Of a DNA stretch of 22,409 nucleotides, positions 15,928 through 22,409 are shown one piece after another (positions within the stretch are counted from its first letter, which is position 1; the number at the start of each line of letters is the position of its first letter). The position numbers were made by a program, and so were the translations under genes. The notes below the pieces were generated by a model, which saw only the letters and a list, made by a program, of their open reading frames with translations, did no database searches and was not told the DNA's origin. Source of the stretch: Prolixibacteraceae bacterium (GTDB lineage: Bacteria; Bacteroidota; Bacteroidia; Bacteroidales; Prolixibacteraceae); the NCBI GenBank assembly GCA_007116765.1, contig SKHV01000155.1:1-22409 (forward strand). Direction: 5' to 3'.

Positions 15928-17043
15928 ATGAAAAGAATTTTTAGAATTATAGGAATAGTTCTGTTAGTGGGAATTTTCCTTGGAACGTTTTACTTTTTAT
16001 ACACTAAATCGAAAAAAGCACCCGATGTTTTCAAAACACAAACACCGGTTGTTGAAAGTATAGTGAAACAGACCGTTGCCACAGGTTCGGTGGTTCCGCG
16101 CCAGGAAATCGAAATTAAGCCGCAAGTTTCGGGTATTATCGATGAAATATACCTGCAAGCAGGCGAAATGGTCAACGCTGGCGACGTGATTGCCCGCGTG
16201 CAAATTATCCCCGATATGGTAAACCTGAACAATGCCGAATCGAGACTGAACCGTGCTCAACTGAATCACGAAGATGCCAAAATCGACTACGACCGCCAGA
16301 AAGACTTGTTCGACAAGGAAGTGATCGCTTACGAAGAATATCAAAAAGCACGGCTGGCGTTCAACACATCGCGCGAGGAGCTAACAGCGGCGCAAAACAA
16401 CCTAGACCTGATAAAAAAAGGTGTTACCAAAGCATCGGAGCAAAGCACCAATACGCTTATCCGCTCAACCATTAACGGTATGGTGCTCGATGTGCCTGTG
16501 AAAGTGGGCAACTCGGTAATTCAGTCCAACACTTTCAATGCCGGAACTACCATCGCCGTTGTGGCCGATATGAGCGACATGATTTTCGAAGGTAAAGTAG
16601 ATGAAACCGAAGTAGGGAAAGTACGCGAGGGTATGGACATTGTACTGACCATTGGCGCTATCGACAACGAAAAGTTCGACGCAATACTTACTTACCTGTC
16701 GCCTAAAGGGGTTGAAGAAAACGGGGCAATACAGTTCGAAATAAAAGCCGACGTGAACCTGAAAGAAGGTCAGTTCCTACGTGCAGGTTACAGTGCCAAT
16801 GCCAGCATAGTGCTCGAACAGCGCGAAAATGTAATGGTCATTCCCGAGTCGCTCCTGAAATTCGAAGAAGAAAAATCGTTCGTCGAGGTTGAGGTCGATT
16901 CGCAGGTGTTTGAAAAACGTTTTGTCGAAATTGGCCTTTCCGACGGTATCAACATCGAAGTGCTCGAAGGTTTATCGTTCGACGATAAAATTAAGGGCGA
17001 AAAAATTGATCCCAAAGAGCTAAAAGAAAAGGCAAAAAGCTAA
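15928..17043 (+). CDS. periplasmic adaptor (membrane fusion) protein, MacA/HlyD-like
   Basis: Links the inner-membrane ABC permeases to the outer-membrane channel. The 371-residue protein has an N-terminal membrane anchor (about 7-25), a lipoyl half-motif with KPQVSGIIDEIYLQAGEMV near 64-82, a coiled-coil hairpin about 97-166 (heptad-like runs LNRAQLNHEDAKIDYDRQKDLF and ELTAAQNNLDLIKKG, each seen in part), the returning lipoyl half near 178-195, a beta-barrel about 215-295 and a charged membrane-proximal tail. This order is that of MacA-type adaptors. It follows the permeases and precedes the TolC-like gene, which completes a full tripartite pump in one operon. RND-type adaptors look similar, but the ABC genes beside it favour the MacA type. 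Confidence 0.92.
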   Translation: MKRIFRIIGIVLLVGIFLGTFYFLYTKSKKAPDVFKTQTPVVESIVKQTVATGSVVPRQEIEIKPQVSGIIDEIYLQAGEMVNAGDVIARVQIIPDMVNLNNAESRLNRAQLNHEDAKIDYDRQKDLFDKEVIAYEEYQKARLAFNTSREELTAAQNNLDLIKKGVTKASEQSTNTLIRSTINGMVLDVPVKVGNSVIQSNTFNAGTTIAVVADMSDMIFEGKVDETEVGKVREGMDIVLTIGAIDNEKFDAILTYLSPKGVEENGAIQFEIKADVNLKEGQFLRAGYSANASIVLEQRENVMVIPESLLKFEEEKSFVEVEVDSQVFEKRFVEIGLSDGINIEVLEGLSFDDKIKGEKIDPKELKEKAKS

Positions 17044-17064
17044 TTAAACAGTAAAACAAAAGCC

Positions 17065-18396
17065 ATGAAGCGAATATTTTACATCCTGATCCTTACCGCA
17101 GTTTTCACGGCAGCATTTACTACTGCCCCTGCACAGGAAAAATGGACACTCGAACAATGCATCGACTATGCACTCGAGAACAACATAATGATAAAGCAAT
17201 ATCTGCTCAACAGCACATACCGCGAGAACCTGCACGAGCAGTCGAAGAACAACCGACTGCCCGGGGTTTCTGCCAATGTGAATCAGGGATTCAACTTTGG
17301 GCGTTCCATTAACCCCGACAATACCTATGAAAACATCAACTCGGCAAGCACAGGAGCTTCGGCCAATGCTAACGTGCTGATATGGCAGGGCGGAACCGTG
17401 AACAACACCATCAAGCAACGCGAGTTTGAGTTGAAGGCCAGTCTCGAAGATTTTCAAAAAGCGAAAGACGATGTTACGCTGAACATTGCTTCGGCATATC
17501 TCGAAATTCTTTTTGCCAAAGAACTTATTAAAGTGAGCGAATCGCAAATTGAACAAACCCGTTTGCAGCTTGAGCGCACCAGTGCACTGGCCGATGCCGG
17601 ACGTGTAGCCCGTGGTGCCTTACTCGAACTCGAAGCCCTTTTGGCCCGTGAAGAGTTGAACCTTGTGAACCGCGAAAACACCCTGCAAATAGCGTATCTG
17701 AATTTAGCTCAAATGCTCGAACTCGACGATTATTCCAATTTTGAGATCGCGGTGCCCGAAATGCCCGAAATCAAATCGCAATCGTCGCTGGCATCGTCGG
17801 CTGTGGTTTTCGACAGGGCCGTGCAAAACCGCCCCGAAATTCGCAGTGCCGCACACCAGCTCAGCGCCGCCAAAATGCAGGTGAAAATTGCCGAAGGTGC
17901 CCGTATGCCAACGCTCTCGGCATCGGCTGCAGTTTACACCGACTACTATAATTCGAACCAGGTTGACTTTGGTAACTTCAGCGACCAGTTTAACGACAAC
18001 CTGCGCGAAAGCGTGGGGCTGAATCTAAGCATTCCGGTATTCAGCCGCTTCAATAACCGCACAAACATTGCCAATGCAAAGCTGCAACTGCAAGGACAAG
18101 AACTTGAACTCGAAGCAGCCAAAAAGGAATTGCGCCGCCAAATTGAGCAAGCACATGTAAACGCGCTTGCAGCCATGAAACGTTTTACAGCCAACCGCAC
18201 TGCGGTAGAATCCATGGTGGAATCGTTCCGTTATGTGGAAGAAAAGTACAGTGCAGGTCGTGTAAGCCCGGTTGAATACAACGATGCTAAAACCAATTTG
18301 GGCATAGCCGAGTCGGATCTGATACAGGCCAAGTACGAATTTATTTTCCGCTCAAAAATACTCGATTTCTATAATGGGATTCCCATTTCATTGTAA
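17065..18396 (+). CDS. TolC-family outer membrane efflux protein
   Basis: Trimeric outer-membrane channel of the efflux pump. The 443-residue protein has a Sec signal (MKRIFYILILTAVFTAAFTTAPAQ), the family start WTLEQCIDYALENN (27-40), two long helical repeats typical of OEP domains (about 125-215 and 325-430), and Bacteroidota-style turn residues FGRSINPDNTYEN near 78-90. It lies 21 nt after the adaptor stop and ends the operon, 31 bp before a strong terminator. No lipobox is present, so it should be a plain beta-barrel protein. Confidence 0.93.
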   Translation: MKRIFYILILTAVFTAAFTTAPAQEKWTLEQCIDYALENNIMIKQYLLNSTYRENLHEQSKNNRLPGVSANVNQGFNFGRSINPDNTYENINSASTGASANANVLIWQGGTVNNTIKQREFELKASLEDFQKAKDDVTLNIASAYLEILFAKELIKVSESQIEQTRLQLERTSALADAGRVARGALLELEALLAREELNLVNRENTLQIAYLNLAQMLELDDYSNFEIAVPEMPEIKSQSSLASSAVVFDRAVQNRPEIRSAAHQLSAAKMQVKIAEGARMPTLSASAAVYTDYYNSNQVDFGNFSDQFNDNLRESVGLNLSIPVFSRFNNRTNIANAKLQLQGQELELEAAKKELRRQIEQAHVNALAAMKRFTANRTAVESMVESFRYVEEKYSAGRVSPVEYNDAKTNLGIAESDLIQAKYEFIFRSKILDFYNGIPISL

Positions 18397-18427
18397 GCTC
18401 TAAGTTCATAACATTTTCATAATTAAG

Positions 18428-18453
18428 GCAGCCTCAGGGCTGCTTTTGTTTTG
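18428..18453 (+). terminator. intrinsic terminator of the efflux operon
   Basis: GCAGCC (18428-18433), tetraloop TCAG, GGCTGC (18438-18443), then TTTTGTTTTG. A perfect 6-bp GC-rich stem with T run, 31 bp after the TolC-like stop. Confidence 0.88.
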
Positions 18454-18508
18454 ATAAATGCTTCACGAAAATATTTACACAACAAAAAATAATATGTTAG
18501 TCATGATA

Positions 18509-18528
18509 TTTTTGACGTTGGTCAAAAA
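18509..18528. promoter_or_regulatory. perfect inverted repeat upstream of the HTH-CPBP promoter, candidate operator
   Basis: TTTTTGAC (18509-18516), GTTG spacer, GTCAAAAA (18521-18528): 8-bp perfect arms 24 bp upstream of the -33 box at 18553. The dyad core TTGAC/GTCAA suits a dimeric DNA-binding protein. As an RNA hairpin followed by A residues it is a poor plus-strand terminator. The role as an operator is inference. Confidence 0.45.
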
Positions 18529-18552
18529 AATAAATGATAAAAGTTATTAATG

Positions 18553-18584
18553 TTTGTTGTTTATCTCTCCCGTAATTATATTTG
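18553..18584 (+). promoter_or_regulatory. Bacteroidota-type promoter for the HTH-CPBP pair
   Basis: TTTG (18553-18556), 20-nt spacer, TATATTTG (18577-18584): both boxes match the phylum consensus exactly. A second TTG at 18557-18559 gives a 17-nt spacer. Expected transcription start is near 18591, leaving a leader of about 18 nt before the ATG at 18609. Confidence 0.75.
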
Positions 18585-18608
18585 TCTCTAAATCAAAGCA
18601 CTAAAACC

Positions 18609-18749
18609 ATGAACTTAAACGAAAAATGCTACCGAATTAATAAGATGGTGGAGCTAATAGAGCTCGAAGTAACGGGTAATGCATTAGAATTTGCCGAAAA
18701 ACTGGGTATTTCACGCAGTCAATTGTTTGTCGAGATTGATAAAATATGA
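18609..18749 (+). CDS. 46-residue helix-turn-helix protein, short for its family
   Basis: Small ORF starting MNLNEKCYRINKMVELIELE and containing a clear helix-turn-helix: ALEFAEKLGISRSQLFVEIDKI, where LGISRSQLF would be the turn and recognition helix. I recall Bacteroidota HTH proteins of about 70-90 residues with this start (GTxEELAEKLGISRxTLY-like), so this one seems to end just after the recognition helix, lacking the following wing. It overlaps the CPBP gene by ATGA (18746-18749), so translation is probably coupled. A consensus promoter and an inverted repeat lie upstream, making autoregulation of the pair plausible. Alternative view: a decayed longer HTH protein now serving mainly as a translational lead-in. 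Confidence 0.65.
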   Translation: MNLNEKCYRINKMVELIELEVTGNALEFAEKLGISRSQLFVEIDKI

Positions 18750-19537
18750 ATAAAGACAACATATATCCGAATATAAATCAATCTATTTATCTATTTGCAT
18801 TTTTAATATCTGCATTTCTAATATATTTTTTAGTAGTTTTTGGTTTGCCAAAGTTATTGATGCTTGAGCCTCCATCTGTTTATTTTGAAATAGCAACCAG
18901 ATTAGCAATGTTTATACCTTTCCCATTTATTATATATGGACAAAATAGGGCTAACATAAATGTGTGGAAAATGATACAACTAAAAAATGTTTCATGTAAC
19001 GATTATGTTTTGTTGGCATTAATTGCAATATGCATTGCAATTATTATTCATCCTTTGGCTAATCCATTTAATTTTCTAAAATCAATACGTTCAGGATATA
19101 TACCAATTCCCTCAATACATAAACCAATTTTTAATGCAAAATTCGTTATAGATTTTATAGGATTAGTTCTAATTACTCCAGTATTGGAAGAAGCTTTTTT
19201 AAGGGGATTAATATTAAATCAATTTTTGAAAAGATATAATGTGTGGCTTTCTCTATTTATTACTAGCATGTACTTTGCGCTCGCTCATATTAATTTGACG
19301 CATTTTGAATATTATTTTGTGTGGGGAATTCTTTTAGGTTTTATTTATTACAAAACAAATTCATTATTTTTTTGTATAATCCTTCATCTTATTCTGAATT
19401 TATTAAGTTTAATGAACCATTCGATCCCTATCAAAATTACTAATAGTACAATAATAATAAGTACGATTATTTACATAGTGGCTTTAACCCTGTTGTTTTT
19501 GTCAATAACCAAATTAAGCAAGTTCAAAAATGAATAA
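18746..19537 (+). CDS. CPBP family intramembrane metalloprotease
   Basis: Membrane protein of the CPBP (CAAX protease / bacteriocin-processing, Abi) family, 263 residues with about seven or eight predicted helices. The three family motifs are complete: EEAFLRG with Glu148, Glu149 and Arg153; FALAHIN with His181; and HLILN with His214 and Asn218. These should form the intramembrane metal site, so the enzyme looks active. Known roles of the family range from CAAX-like processing to bacteriocin self-immunity; the substrate cannot be read here. Base composition is visibly more AT-rich than in the adjacent efflux operon, which could mean horizontal gain. It overlaps the HTH ORF by four bases and shares its promoter. 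No terminator was recognised after it. Confidence 0.9.
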   Translation: MNKDNIYPNINQSIYLFAFLISAFLIYFLVVFGLPKLLMLEPPSVYFEIATRLAMFIPFPFIIYGQNRANINVWKMIQLKNVSCNDYVLLALIAICIAIIIHPLANPFNFLKSIRSGYIPIPSIHKPIFNAKFVIDFIGLVLITPVLEEAFLRGLILNQFLKRYNVWLSLFITSMYFALAHINLTHFEYYFVWGILLGFIYYKTNSLFFCIILHLILNLLSLMNHSIPIKITNSTIIISTIIYIVALTLLFLSITKLSKFKNE

Positions 19538-19758
19538 TAGTACAATTTATTGGTTTAGTATTGTGATGGTAAGTCAAGGTAAAGCCCATTTCGATGAAAA
19601 ACTTGCGTGACAGAAGTTACATAACATGCGAAGCTGTTTTATTTATAAAGTAAAAACAATATCGTTGAGTATATGAATCCCCTTTATTGAGGGAAAGGAG
19701 GGGTGCAAAAGTCCGCCGACCAACCACTTTTCGCGAACCGGAAGGCCAACGGGCAAAA

Positions 19759-19781
19759 GCCAGCCAAAAAATTTGGCAGGC
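19759..19781. repeat. hairpin in GC-rich islet
   Basis: GCCAGCCAAA (19759-19768) and TTTGGCAGGC (19772-19781) are 10-nt arms with one mismatch and a 3-nt loop. No T run follows. Confidence 0.55.
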
Positions 19782-19848
19782 ACAAAATTAATTTATATTA
19801 ACGTTTAAAAATCGGTATACTCTATAATGCCATATCACCCCGCCTTGG

Positions 19849-19876
19849 AACAAGTGCCGGTGCATACTTGTTTTTT
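19849..19876 (+). terminator. terminator-like hairpin with T run
   Basis: AACAAGT (19849-19855), 10-nt loop, ACTTGTT (19866-19872), then further T residues to 19876. The stem is 7 bp but GC-poor. No gene ends just upstream, so it may close an unannotated transcript; it lies over 300 bp after the CPBP stop. Confidence 0.4.
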
Positions 19877-20452
19877 ACGGTTTAAATCCTACGATCAAGT
19901 GTAGATTGGGTTGTTTGCGAAAGCAAAAATCACATCGGTAGCCTGGTTTGCGATGGAGGGGGAGATGGGATTAACTACAAATACTAACCGCAACTGTTAA
20001 ATTAACTATGATTTTCAATATCCAGGGAAAAATGATTGATTATTTCGGTGTAATTGTTAGACAGTCAATTATATTAACAAATAATGTTTGGCATTTAGAA
20101 ATATCAATTAATTACAGGATAAAAAGCAGCTTGCTTAATGTATTTAGCTTCTGAAAGATTTAATAACAGTTACTATTTGAATTCCCATAAATTAGGTTTC
20201 TCATTTATTTTACTGTATTATAGGTAATCAGATTCATCTGTACATGCTCGTTTCATCTCTCGCCTAAGCAAAAATCAGAAAATACGAAAGGAAGAAAAAT
20301 ATTTTGTAACTTATAATGATGTTTTCTTTCTAAAAAATAACAAAGGTTCTATATCGTTTAACGCTATAGTAATTGACTTTTTCAAATTAATTGATATCGT
20401 CTGTTGAGAGATTAAACCATGGAATTATTGCGTACTATAAACCAAAGTGGCA

Positions 20453-20460
20453 TACATTTG
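20453..20460 (+). promoter_or_regulatory. candidate -7 box upstream of the histidine kinase
   Basis: TACATTTG matches TAnnTTTG exactly; TTG lies 22 nt upstream (longer than ideal). A second perfect box, TATATTTG at 20519-20526, lies only 13 nt before the ATG and has no -33 partner, so this one is preferred. Confidence 0.4.
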
Positions 20461-20539
20461 TTAGAGTTTGTATAAAAGATAATTGGCATATAAAAAACAT
20501 ATTGATACTTCAGCAACATATATTTGAAAAATTGAAAAT

Positions 20540-22409
20540 ATGCGTCTCGATCCTTTAACACTATCGTTTGCCTTGGCACTGATTTATCTCGTTGCTGCTT
20601 TCATTTTGTTGTTGATGAGCAGGCACATAAAAGTATTCTCAGGTATAATTCATTGGGGTATTGGTGCATTATTAGTCTCAATGGGTTTTTTCTTCTTTTT
20701 TTTAAGGCAAATGAATCAGTTTGAAATGTTTTTTATTATTCTAACTAATATTTTTCAGCTAATAGGTTTTATTTTTTTATACGAAGGAACATATCGATTT
20801 TTTGTTAATAAAAAACGCTCACCTGTTTTTTTTATTCTGGCAGTTGTGTTCATTCCTTTAATTTTTTATTTTACAATTGTTCGCGACAGTCTGGAGATGA
20901 GAGTGTTGATATTTTCTATCTTCTATTCAGCTTTTTATGCTTTAATAGCTATGTTATTCTTTAAAGCAAAAATGTATCAGGGGCGCAATGCTGTAATATT
21001 TATAGGCTCGTCCATGGCTTTTATGTCGGGTATACTTTTATTGCGCTTTTTTATTGTGTTGTTTACCGGTATGAATTTGACATTCGAATCAGGCAACCTC
21101 ATAAACTCGGCAATCTTTATATTTGGCATTGTAGTTACTCTGTTTTTTGCATATGGTCTTGCATTGCTTGTGAGCCAGCGTTTGAATGAAAAACTTACCG
21201 GCTCAATGAATCGTTTTAAAATAATATTTGATACCATACCCGACCCAATTACTATCACTGATAAAGAAACCGGGAAAATTATTGATGTAAACAAGGGATT
21301 TGTAAGTGTGTTCGGATATCAACCCGATGAAGTGATAGGAGAAATTTCATTGGAAATTGAATATTGGAAGGACGAACATCAACACCGTAAATTTATCAGG
21401 GAAATAGAAAAAAGAGGGTATTGCAATAACTTTGAAACAACATTTCAGAATAAACAAAAAGAAGAAATAATAGCACTATTCTCTGGTGTGGTGTTTAAAA
21501 ACGAAGGACGAGATTTTTTACTGAGCGTCGCCCATGTGATTACCGATACACGTATGGCCGAAGCGGAGGCACTGGTGTTAAAAAGTGCAGTGGAACAAAG
21601 CCCTGCGTCCATTGTAATAACTGATCAGAAAGGCTTAATTAAGTATGTGAATCCGTGTTTTACTCAAGTTACAGGTTATTCGTTAAGTGAAGTGTTTGGC
21701 AAAAATCCACGTATACTGAAATCGGGCAGCATGTCAAAATTATTTTATGCTGAAATGTGGAAAACTATTCTTGCCGGGAATGAATGGCATGGCGAGTTTG
21801 AAAACCGTAAAAAGAATGGTGAAATCTACTGGGAAAGTGCATCAGTAACAGGAATTAAAAACGATATTGGTGAAATTACTCATTTTATAGCTGTTAAAGA
21901 AGATATTACACAGCGAAAAATATTTAACGAAGAACTAAGGATTAAGAATCAGCAATTGAACGATCTTAATGCCCAGAAAGATCGCATGTTTTCAATTATA
22001 TCACACGATTTGCGAGGACCATTCAACGGCCTGCTCGGGCTCACCAACTTAATAAGCGAAGATGCTCAGAGCATGTCGAAAGAAGAAATTGTAGAGATTA
22101 TTGGTGCCATTCGCAAATCGGCTTTCAATGTTTTCGATTTATTGAATAACCTACTCGATTGGTCGCGCAATCAACAGGGACTAATTCCGTTTAGGCCTGA
22201 AAAAATGAAAGTAAGCGAAATGTTAGCCGATTGTTTTGAAAGTGTCGAAGGGGTAGCAAAAAATAAAGATATAAAACTAAAATTTTCGACCGAAGATGGT
22301 ATCTTATGTCGTGGCGATGAAAACATGCTCAAAACTGTAATACGTAACTTGATTACCAATGCACTAAAGTTCACTCCGCGTGGGGGTGTAGTGTTGCTTA
22401 ATGTAACTG
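20540..22409 (+). CDS. membrane PAS-PAS sensor histidine kinase (3' end cut off)
   Basis: Two-component sensor kinase; 623 codons are visible and the frame is open at the window edge. Order seen: a membrane region of about six or seven helices (residues 8-212, very Phe-rich), PAS domain 1 about 224-335 (FDTIPDPITITD, FGYQPDEVIG), PAS domain 2 about 347-457 (VEQSPASIVITD, VTGYSLSEVFGKNPRILKSG) with a PAC end KEDITQRK, a coiled-coil linker, the HisKA H-box FSIISHDLRGPFN with phosphoacceptor His489, and the start of the HATPase domain with N-box NLITNALKFTP (603-613). The G1 and G2 boxes lie beyond the window, so I cannot say whether a receiver or output domain follows. The ATG at 20540 begins the first membrane segment; no Shine-Dalgarno is visible. 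Confidence 0.92.
   Translation, partial: MRLDPLTLSFALALIYLVAAFILLLMSRHIKVFSGIIHWGIGALLVSMGFFFFFLRQMNQFEMFFIILTNIFQLIGFIFLYEGTYRFFVNKKRSPVFFILAVVFIPLIFYFTIVRDSLEMRVLIFSIFYSAFYALIAMLFFKAKMYQGRNAVIFIGSSMAFMSGILLLRFFIVLFTGMNLTFESGNLINSAIFIFGIVVTLFFAYGLALLVSQRLNEKLTGSMNRFKIIFDTIPDPITITDKETGKIIDVNKGFVSVFGYQPDEVIGEISLEIEYWKDEHQHRKFIREIEKRGYCNNFETTFQNKQKEEIIALFSGVVFKNEGRDFLLSVAHVITDTRMAEAEALVLKSAVEQSPASIVITDQKGLIKYVNPCFTQVTGYSLSEVFGKNPRILKSGSMSKLFYAEMWKTILAGNEWHGEFENRKKNGEIYWESASVTGIKNDIGEITHFIAVKEDITQRKIFNEELRIKNQQLNDLNAQKDRMFSIISHDLRGPFNGLLGLTNLISEDAQSMSKEEIVEIIGAIRKSAFNVFDLLNNLLDWSRNQQGLIPFRPEKMKVSEMLADCFESVEGVAKNKDIKLKFSTEDGILCRGDENMLKTVIRNLITNALKFTPRGGVVLLNVT

Larger units (their letters stand above)
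19538..20539. other. 1-kb stretch without a convincing gene
   Basis: No frame on either strand looks like a protein family I know. Contents seen: a GC-rich islet at about 19708-19782 in otherwise AT-rich DNA, a palindromic GGGG/CCCC-type motif near 19679-19704, hairpins at 19759-19781 and 19914-19927 (TTTGC, GAAA loop, GCAAA), and a terminator-like hairpin at 19849-19876. The AT-rich part 20000-20450 shows only short frames. The islet may be the remains of a mobile element or a small RNA. Confidence 0.5.

Noticed and set aside
18509..18528. Second terminator of the efflux operon
   Set aside because: Followed by A residues rather than T on the plus strand, AT-rich stem, and a strong terminator already lies upstream.
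20008..20154. 48-codon ORF starting MIFNIQGKMIDYFG in the 1-kb gap
   Set aside because: No recognisable family, no promoter box or conserved start context; length is expected by chance in AT-rich DNA.

Overview
The window reads as Bacteroidota DNA, most likely an environmental polysaccharide degrader of the Marinilabiliales/Prolixibacteraceae type; placement below phylum is a guess. Support comes from type IX secretion (T9SS) C-terminal tails on two glycosidases, TAnnTTTG/TTTG promoter boxes, lipoprotein and adaptor styles typical of the phylum, and almost no Shine-Dalgarno sequences. No rRNA, tRNA or CRISPR array was found.

Region 1 (1-8895, all minus strand) is a beta-glucan or hemicellulose degradation cluster. 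In transcription order it holds cytidine deaminase (cdd), a secreted GH74 xyloglucanase-like enzyme with an acidic linker, an intrinsic terminator, then GH30, GH5 with two CBM6-like modules, and a second GH30 lipoprotein cut by the window edge. GH74 and GH5 carry T9SS tails, so they should act at or outside the cell surface. The two GH30 enzymes have ordinary Sec or lipoprotein signals and should finish oligosaccharides in the envelope. No SusC/SusD pair is visible.

Region 2 (8896-12346) starts with a divergent promoter region and a plus-strand glucosaminidase with LysM repeats. Next comes a mobile-element-like patch: three tandem ~109-bp REP-like units, a 23-codon remnant of an HU-like gene, a RAYT (Y1/HUH transposase) whose own coding sequence contains a full REP-like unit, and a lone cas6. 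cas6, the RAYT gene and the repeats lie in one orientation, which gives the most speculative but most interesting idea here: a hairpin-cutting RNase and a hairpin-binding transposase beside the same hairpin repeats.

Region 3 (12588-18453, plus strand) is a five-gene tripartite efflux operon: MacB-like ATPase, two paralogous permeases, periplasmic adaptor and TolC-like outer-membrane protein, closed by a clear terminator. All five starts share an AGC(C/T)ATG context.

Region 4 (18454-22409) holds a strong promoter, an upstream inverted repeat, a 46-residue helix-turn-helix ORF overlapping a CPBP-family membrane protease by ATGA, about 1 kb without a convincing gene but with several hairpins, and a membrane PAS-PAS histidine kinase that runs off the window end.
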